In this document: positions 61,401 to 64,000 of the stretch, piece by piece | Layout of the letters: the number at the start of each line of letters is the position of its first letter | Position numbering within the stretch: the first letter of the stretch is position 1 | Origin: Asterias rubens | Taxonomy: Eukaryota; Echinodermata; Asteroidea; Forcipulatida; Asteriidae | Length of the DNA: 64,000 nt | Reading direction: 5' to 3' | Assembly (NCBI RefSeq): GCF_902459465.1 | Contig: NC_047082.1 | Span: 2,790,001-2,854,000 of the forward strand | Program-made: the position numbers and the translations under genes | Notes under the pieces: model-generated | Seen by the model: only the letters and a program-made list of their open reading frames with translations | Told to the model about the DNA's origin: nothing | Databases searched by the model: none

Positions 61401-63897
61401 ATAAAATAAAATTTCGCATTTGGAGTTTATCGCTCAGTGCTCAGTGTAATGCAAAAATGTTAATCGGTGTTTCACTATCCTCTCGTGACCCAGATGCCAA
61501 TCGATTTGAACTTCTACAGGTTTGTCAGTTTGTGTATGTGGTGGATTACATAAAGTGCTTACACTACCAGCAACTTTTTTGCTCGCAAAACCAATTCTGT
61601 ATAGCTCCTATTAGTACACAAATCACTTCTCAGGTTAACAAACAATCACAACATCATGTGTACCTCATCATCATCTTCTTCTGTTGTATAGGCAAGGGTT
61701 GGTTCTGTGGCAAGGTCCCCTCTTTCCTCCTCCTTGCTCCCTTCTATACCCATGTCATACTTCAGTGTCGGCTCCACCCCCTGCTCTCTCTTATCATCGT
61801 CCGTATCGCTCTCCGTCTTTGGAATGTCAGGAACAGTTTCTGCTTCGGCCTGCTTCGGTTTACAGTCTTCAAGACTTGCAGACTGCATGTCATATTTTAG
61901 AGTCGGCTCTAATACTGGCACCGATTTCGAACCAGGAACATCGACTGCTTCATCGGAATCCTCCGGACAAAAAGCCTGGGTTGCTAAGTCCGCAAACGCT
62001 AGTGTTTCAGCTTCCTCATTGTTGGGACCCTGAGGGTGCTCGTCGCTTTCGCTGGTAGTCTCGTCGTATGCCATTGTAGCTTCTTCCTCTATACCATGGT
62101 GATCAGAGGAGAGACTTCTTTGATATGGTTTGTTTTTATCATCGTCAGAAGAAAGGTTCAGTAGAAGTGTCGGTTCTAAACCTTTATGGGGGAAAACAAT
62201 TTATAAACCTCTTAAAATTTATTTAAAGGAACTGTCCAACTAAACAAGTTCTAATACTACATTTGTAGGTATTAGGAAATTGGCAGGTAGTACTTCTTTT
62301 GGTCTTCTTAATTTCACAGCCACGAATTGAGTTCTTGACTAGTCCTCTGTTGTTTTGAATGATAAAACTATGCCAGTCTGCAATATGATATCATGTGATA
62401 AATGCATCACACACATTCTATTTTTTTACATCCCTGTGGCGAGGTAATTTGTGCCCAAACACACACCACTGATGATGACTAGAGCAAGCTTGTCGAAACG
62501 TTGAAACCAATTCAAGAACTGACTCTGCGATAGTGCAGTTAATTACGATCCTATACGCTAAAGTAGTAGTCCCAGCCAATTTTCTATACCTTCCGCCCAG
62601 GTAGCAGTAAAAAAAAAAGCAGGACAGTTCTTTTCAGAAATGAGAAGTCTCCTGCACATCCGATAAATTTACTCCGCGGTAGTAGAATAAAGAAAGACAG
62701 ATCTCTAAAGAACAAACTCTACCTAGCAAGTAGATACACACATGGTGTTACCACAAACTAATAGGTTTGACACTTCTCTGGAAAATTCAACCTAGAGTAG
62801 GATAATTAAAAGACATCTTGATAAACTTACTTATTCTCTTCCTTCTTCTTGGGGTGTCTTCTTCCTCCGAGTCTGGTACAGTAAATGCTTGAGTAGGAGC
62901 ATCAAACAGACTCTGTCTCACCTCCTCCTCTTCTATTAAAACAAAAAACCACATCATTGAATCAGTGAAAGATAGGCGGTTGTCCGAACAGCGACTTCGG
63001 CTATAGCTATGGCAAGATTGCACGCATCCGCTGATACTTGCATACGGGCTGATCTAGCTGGACCCAAAGTCACCGTTTCAGATACGGCCCTAATTTGATC
63101 ACCTGGGCTCAATTTCATAAAGACTGTAAGCACAAAAACTTGCTAAGCACAGAAAAGTCTTGCTTAACAGAAATAGGTTTACCAGCCAAAATTACTTTAA
63201 GTTTACATTGTTGTGACTGGTGCCCCCCACTCAATGTTTGCTTAGCATAAAAGTTTGTTAGGAGGAATTTCTGCTTAACAGCTTTATAAAATTCCTGGTC
63301 ATTTGTCTAAAGTTTTTACACAACTTCAGTCAAAAAGTTGTCTGATTTCGTAGAATTTAGTACTGAGGGCATCTAAGGGGAAAAATCCTTTTACCAAAAA
63401 GTTCTAAACAAAAAAAATAAGCAGAGAACCAGCCAAAAACAGCGCTGATAAACCGTTGTTTTGATTAGTAACTGTTTCAGGGCTCGATTTCACAAACCAC
63501 TAAGGTTCGTCTTAAGATGAGTTGTTAGAATCAACATAATGATTTGTACTGTGACATCACCCATTGCTAAGCATTTAAGTTTGATAAACAGTTAACATCA
63601 ATCTTAACTCTTTGTGAATCAAACCCCTGGGGTGGATTTCACAAAGACTCAGGACTATTCTTATCACGAGTTAGGACGAGTAGGACTAGCCTTAAGTTTT
63701 TGATATCTCCTAGGGCTAGTCCTAAGTTAGCTCTTTGTGAAATCGACCCCTGGGAAAGCAAGACCAGTGTTTACCTGCGTCGGAATCAGTCACTGTGGGA
63801 TAAGCTTGGGTCTCTAGTTCAGCAAAATGTCCATAGGCTTGCGTTGGAGCTAGGGCTAGGGTGCTAATATCCAAGTCAGACTGCTCGTTCCTTTCAT
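51468..63897 (-). CDS. MDC1: MDC1-like DNA damage checkpoint mediator, 3' part of gene (12 exons)
   Basis: Joined minus-strand exons: 63775-63897, 62831-62932, 61664-62181, 60953-61301, 59562-60061, 58229-58393, 55823-57208, 54881-55072, 54106-54174, 53148-53247, 52426-52607, 51468-51653. Every junction is GT-AG and in phase; the total is 3872 nt, 1289 residues and a TAA stop. In vertebrates MDC1 binds phosphorylated H2AX through its C-terminal tandem BRCT, and ATM-phosphorylated TQxF motifs recruit RNF8. Here the N-terminal exons are acidic, with eight TQ[A/V][Y/F] sites; the middle is Lys/Ser-rich with RGRK words; and the C-terminus is a tandem BRCT with FTGVIDKSW and VRRTVKFLC. The first exon shown starts mid-codon, so the upstream part (expected FHA domain) lies beyond 64000. 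The identification rests on architecture and BRCT resemblance recalled from the family. Confidence 0.85.
51805..52135 (-). mobile_element. SINE family 3 in the last MDC1 intron
   Basis: On the minus strand the head reads AGGGTTTGGTTGGCTTGTGC (A-box part) and GACCCTGGTTCGATACCCTG (B-box). The body follows, with GGTTTTCCTCCCTCAGGAAA and CTTCGCAATTCAGCTCTTAC, ending near ATTATTATTATAATG. It resembles a tRNA-derived SINE. Confidence 0.65.
52150..52408 (+). mobile_element. Intronic retroposon-like sequence ending in poly-A
   Basis: It begins AGTTTTAGTTTAGTTTTAGT, contains GGAGGAACAGGTGACCAGCA and ends in a pure A-run at about 52369-52408. The run sits against the BRCT2 exon donor (minus strand), so the intron there starts with a long T-tract in the transcript. 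Confidence 0.55.
52426..52607 (-). CDS. MDC1: MDC1-like exon, BRCT linker and start of BRCT2
   Basis: Acceptor GATATTCCACAG, donor GGGAAA|GTAAGTAC, 182 nt. Encodes the inter-BRCT linker (DPAPYLVKDKAAEKQHGFTH) and BRCT2 start YRVFVTGSVKPEPQQMKEII then LCAGGK. A poly-A tract lies within 18 nt of the donor on the intron side. Confidence 0.87.
52633..52985. repeat. 116-bp tandem repeat, three units, in an MDC1 intron
   Basis: Units contain CAACCCTCCTACT, ATCATCCACTGTGG and CATGTGGTGAATG and start about 116 bp apart. A lone related stretch lies at 62353-62420 in another intron of the same gene. Confidence 0.8.
53148..53247 (-). CDS. MDC1: MDC1-like BRCT1 exon with phosphopeptide-binding residues
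   Basis: Acceptor CTTCCAAAG, donor TTTGTTG|GTAAGTT, 100 nt. Encodes VRRTVKFLCCLSRGALIVVP then DWLDKC. The second Arg and the Lys of RRTVK correspond to human Arg1933 and Lys1936, which contact phosphorylated H2AX. The DWL Trp of BRCT helix 3 is present. Confidence 0.87.
53852..54085. mobile_element. MITE related to family C, in an MDC1 intron
   Basis: The ends TATTGACCCATTTCACCTGA and GCGTGCAAGGGGTCAATA are inverted. The interior includes a palindromic ACTCTATGCCTAGAGTATG and CpG-rich GTCGCCGCGTGTGACGCGCG. It ends about 20 bp from the 54106-54174 exon. Confidence 0.6.
54106..54174 (-). CDS. MDC1: MDC1-like BRCT1 exon, 23 codons
   Basis: Acceptor TTTGTGCAG, donor GATAAG|GTGAGG, 69 nt. Encodes IVSSLGGELVESVFDCTHLV then TDK, matching the LGG...HLVTD core of BRCT domains. 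A MITE-like sequence ends about 20 bp past its donor. Confidence 0.85.
54175..54688. other. MDC1 intron, unassigned part
   Basis: AT-rich intron sequence with no second gene or repeat end visible. Confidence 0.4.
54689..54846. repeat. About 32-bp tandem repeat, five units, in an MDC1 intron
   Basis: Units read AGTTAGCAAACTTTGCAATC then GTCCAACTTTT, with few differences. The array ends about 35 bp before the BRCT1 exon donor. Confidence 0.85.
54881..55072 (-). CDS. MDC1: MDC1-like exon starting BRCT1
   Basis: Acceptor TCTATTACAG, donor CAGAAG|GTGAGCC, 192 nt, phase 0. After a basic linker the end reads LKPKVMFTGVIDKSWQK, the first beta strand and phosphate-pocket Thr-Gly (FTG) of BRCT1, equivalent to Thr1898-Gly1899 of human MDC1. 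Confidence 0.85.
55130..55300 (+). repeat. Dispersed repeat, second copy
   Basis: The partner of 33411-33625, sharing GACTCTCAGAAGACAAACTT and AGTTTCAGTTTAAGATGTGG. Confidence 0.55.
55540..55812 (+). mobile_element. SINE family 2, fullest copy
   Basis: It contains TCGGTGGTCTAGTTGGTATG (A-box), TTTTGGGTTCGAATCCCACC (B-box) and a body with AACTCTGTACAATGTGCACA and GGTGTACATGGGTAAAACCA, ending CTGATGCAAATTTAACATCT. It abuts the donor of the 55823-57208 exon. Stem pairing is incomplete, so it is not a functional tRNA. Confidence 0.72.
55823..57208 (-). CDS. MDC1: MDC1-like large basic Lys/Ser-rich exon
   Basis: Acceptor CAATTCTGTAG, donor GAACAG|GTAAATC, 1386 nt, 462 codons, phase 0. Low complexity and rich in Lys, Ser, Glu and Thr. 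Several RGRK-type words occur (ARGRKPK, RRGRRSK, TRGRKAA, RRGRKPKAA, KRGRKAA); they resemble AT-hooks but lack the RGRP core. An ASKEA unit is repeated three times (15-bp DNA repeat at 56598-56650). It occupies the place of the vertebrate Pro/Ser/Thr repeat region and may contact chromatin. Confidence 0.8.
57209..58228. other. MDC1 intron with a partial MITE A
   Basis: Positions 57748-58105 carry a diverged family A element: start AAAGTCACTGGACACCTTTG, palindrome GACCTCAAAATCTTGTTCTG, then TCTCAAAATC, and a missing right end. No other feature. Confidence 0.65.
58229..58393 (-). CDS. MDC1: MDC1-like linker exon
   Basis: Acceptor TTTATTTCCAG, donor GAACAG|GTAAGG, 165 nt, phase 0 at both ends. 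Encodes QVPDSQEGIEEEEGPLVGLT then a basic stretch RVRRVAFMEQ. Joining to the next exon makes a TQ-S-D-E-E-D sequence. No domain recognised. Confidence 0.75.
58490..58782. mobile_element. MITE with 9-bp target duplication, in an MDC1 intron
   Basis: The element begins CATAGAATAATATATAAGAA and ends TTCTTATATATAACTCTATG, with inverted arms of about 35 bp that include the GCGCACT word. GCTTTACTC flanks both sides (58481-58489 and 58783-58791), a clean 9-bp target site duplication. Nine bases is typical of Mutator-type transposons. The interior is non-coding. Confidence 0.88.
58900..59180. mobile_element. SINE family 2 body fragments
   Basis: ATTTGTATCGGGGATAAAGA and ATGTATAGCACTGTATAAAC with ACATTACGTCAGTGTATGGG resemble the family 2 body. 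Boundaries are unclear. Confidence 0.4.
59343..59522. mobile_element. MITE family D, copy 3
   Basis: Ends AGTCCGGTTCAAACTTCATG and AGGAAGTATGAGCCGGGCTT are inverted. The core has GATATTCGCAAGTGAGTTGC and GTGACGTCAACATTCGCA. It ends about 40 bp past the donor of exon 59562-60061. Confidence 0.75.
59562..60061 (-). CDS. MDC1: MDC1-like exon with three TQ[A/V]Y motifs in an internal repeat
   Basis: Acceptor TTCCTACAAG, donor GAAACG|GTAAGAAA, 500 nt. An internal duplication repeats DDATMATQAYGADTSDGD and DDTTMATQAYGADTSDDD, each followed by a KPS-SLAK segment and GLNKEE; a third, shorter unit has DDDFTLATQVYGA. The repeat is visible at DNA level (GTATGCTTGTGTTGCCATGG and its partner near 59975). 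Confidence 0.82.
60369..60540. repeat. 57-bp tandem repeat, three units, in an MDC1 intron
   Basis: Units read TCCTCTGTGCCGGCAACTCC then TCGAGTCTGACCCAGCCCGT, nearly identical. The multiple-of-three unit keeps a plus-strand frame open (102 codons), which I take as chance. Confidence 0.9.
60701..60927. mobile_element. MITE with long terminal inverted repeats, in an MDC1 intron
   Basis: Left TATAGGTTTTCTTGGTCAAT, with AAATGAGCAGCCAATTTT; right AAAATTGGCTGCTCATTT, with ATTGACCGAGAAAACCTATA. The arms are about 45 bp and nearly perfect. The right end is about 26 bp from the donor of exon 60953-61301. Confidence 0.88.
60953..61301 (-). CDS. MDC1: MDC1-like exon with TQAY and TLAY motifs
   Basis: Acceptor TTCTTTTACAG, donor GAAGCAG|GTATTAAT, 349 nt. 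Encodes VMDVSTLAGAETQAYVTTDS then DSDHD, EEPTLAYEG, SEEATLAYSN and METQQAD. Acidic overall. A long-TIR MITE ends about 30 nt beyond its donor. Confidence 0.8.
61302..61663. other. MDC1 intron, nothing recognised
   Basis: No repeat ends or second gene are seen. A plus-strand frame (61373-61900) crosses it and is antisense to the coding exon. Confidence 0.45.
61664..62181 (-). CDS. MDC1: MDC1-like exon with TQAF, TLxY and SDTD motifs
   Basis: Acceptor CCCATAAAG, donor GATGAG|GTACACA, 518 nt. Contains LEPTLLLN, ETLAFAD, LATQAFCPED, LEPTLKYDM, VEPTLKYDM and TEPTLAYT. KTESDTDDDK includes SDTD, the CK2 site type that in vertebrate MDC1 binds the NBS1 FHA/BRCT region. Open throughout; a plus-strand frame over the same DNA is a shadow. 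Confidence 0.82.
62182..62830. other. MDC1 intron with repeat scraps
   Basis: Positions 62353-62420 resemble the 116-bp unit of 52633-52985. Positions 62470-62520 (TGATGATGACTAGAGCAAGC, GTCGAAACGTTGAAACC) and 62740-62770 (ATGGTGTTACCACAAAC) resemble parts of fold-back elements like 49153-49432. Confidence 0.5.
62831..62932 (-). CDS. MDC1: MDC1-like exon with one TQAF motif
   Basis: Acceptor TTTAATAG, donor AGAATAA|GTAAGTTT. Phase-1 symmetric, 102 nt. Encodes EEEVRQSLFDAPTQAFTVPD then SEEEDTPRRRKRI. It has the same TQAF-then-acidic layout as the neighbouring exon, ending in a basic patch. Confidence 0.8.
62985..63095. mobile_element. Family E fold-back, decayed copy
   Basis: GCGACTTCGGCTATAGCTAT at the left and AAAGTCACCGTTTCAGATAC at the right match the arms of 36813-36946 with many changes. 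Confidence 0.6.
63105..63301. repeat. Likely MITE-like repeat with TTGCTTAGCA words
   Basis: It begins GGGCTCAATTTCATAAAGAC and ends AGCTTTATAAAATTCCTGGT, a weak inverted repeat (TTTCATAAAG/CTTTATAAAA). The interior repeats TTGCTTAACAG and GCTAAGCA words. Confidence 0.5.
63477..63635. mobile_element. Family F-like fold-back element
   Basis: Ends CAGGGCTCGATTTCACAAAC and TTTGTGAATCAAACCCCTGG are inverted. Non-coding. Confidence 0.65.
63638..63752. mobile_element. Family F fold-back element, good copy
   Basis: Left GGGTGGATTTCACAAAGACT and right AGCTCTTTGTGAAATCGACC pair, as do TTAGGACGAGTAGGACTAG and CTAGGGCTAGTCCTAAGTTA. It ends about 25 bp from the donor of the first MDC1 exon in the window. 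One arm survives at 520-583. Confidence 0.8.
63775..63897 (-). CDS. MDC1: MDC1-like exon with two TQAY motifs (first in window)
   Basis: Acceptor TTCTGATGTAG, donor GACGCAG|GTAAAC. Enters two bases into a codon and leaves after one base (phase-1 symmetric, 123 nt). Encodes STLALAPTQAYGHFAELETQ then AYPTVTDSDA: two TQAY sites followed by an acidic TDSD. Confidence 0.8.
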
Positions 63898-63925
63898 CTA
63901 CATCAGAAAACAGTTTTAAAAGAAC

Positions 63926-64000
63926 GTTAAAGACACTGGACACCTTTGGTTATCGTCAAAACCAGTCTTGTCACTTGGTGTATCTCAACATGTGCATAAA
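63926..64000 (-). mobile_element. MITE family A, cut by the window end
   Basis: It starts TTAAAGACACTGGACACCTT and continues with AAACCAGTCTTGTCACTTGG and CTCAACATGTGCATAA. It matches the left part of the reversed copies at 46092 and 57748. Confidence 0.75.

Overview
The window looks like nuclear DNA of a marine deuterostome, most likely an echinoderm and probably a sea star. It is AT-rich and intron-bearing, with GT-AG splice sites, many short inverted-repeat elements (MITEs), tRNA-derived SINEs, decayed LINE 3' ends and kilobase-scale minisatellites. The RING/B-box/coiled-coil/propeller TRIM proteins, in a local cluster and encoded in single exons, resemble expansions I associate with echinoderms. 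The sea star call is inference from the repeat families and the proteins; nothing was searched.

Layout. Positions 1-8 kb hold one intact minus-strand TRIM gene (4196-6010) inside duplicated flanking sequence. Positions 8-11 kb hold weak spliced-exon candidates and MITEs. Positions 11-19.1 kb are dominated by related minisatellites: a 51-bp array, then two 56-bp arrays. The larger 56-bp array is bracketed by inverted copies of a two-exon gene fragment. Positions 20.3-23.6 kb are a separate 48-bp minisatellite, with decayed relatives out to 28.8 kb. Positions 23.6-26.2 kb may hold a small minus-strand transcription unit. Positions 28.4-50.9 kb hold four plus-strand TRIM copies: three intact (30915-32714, 41361-43157, 46590-48386) and one broken (38038-38364). 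They sit among SINEs, LINE remnants, fold-back elements and repeated copies of a 143-nt exon-like segment.

Positions 51.5-63.9 kb hold the 3' part of one minus-strand gene, which I reconstruct as 12 exons with fully consistent reading phase (3872 nt, 1289 residues, TAA stop). It encodes an MDC1-like DNA-damage mediator: acidic N-terminal exons with eight TQ[A/V][Y/F] motifs and seven TLxY/F-type motifs, a long basic Lys/Ser-rich exon with RGRK motifs, and a C-terminal tandem BRCT module. Its 5' end, where the family's FHA domain would lie, is beyond position 64000.

The two gene sets have no obvious functional link beyond both relating to ubiquitin signalling: the TRIM proteins are predicted E3 ligases, and MDC1 in vertebrates recruits the E3 ligase RNF8. 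The TRIM genes fall into cassettes: a 5' leader with a splice acceptor just upstream of the ATG, an intronless coding exon, then a 143-nt exon-like copy in the opposite orientation. This points to segmental duplication and gene conversion. Most remaining DNA is repetitive. Every large intron of the MDC1-like gene carries its own MITE, SINE or tandem array.
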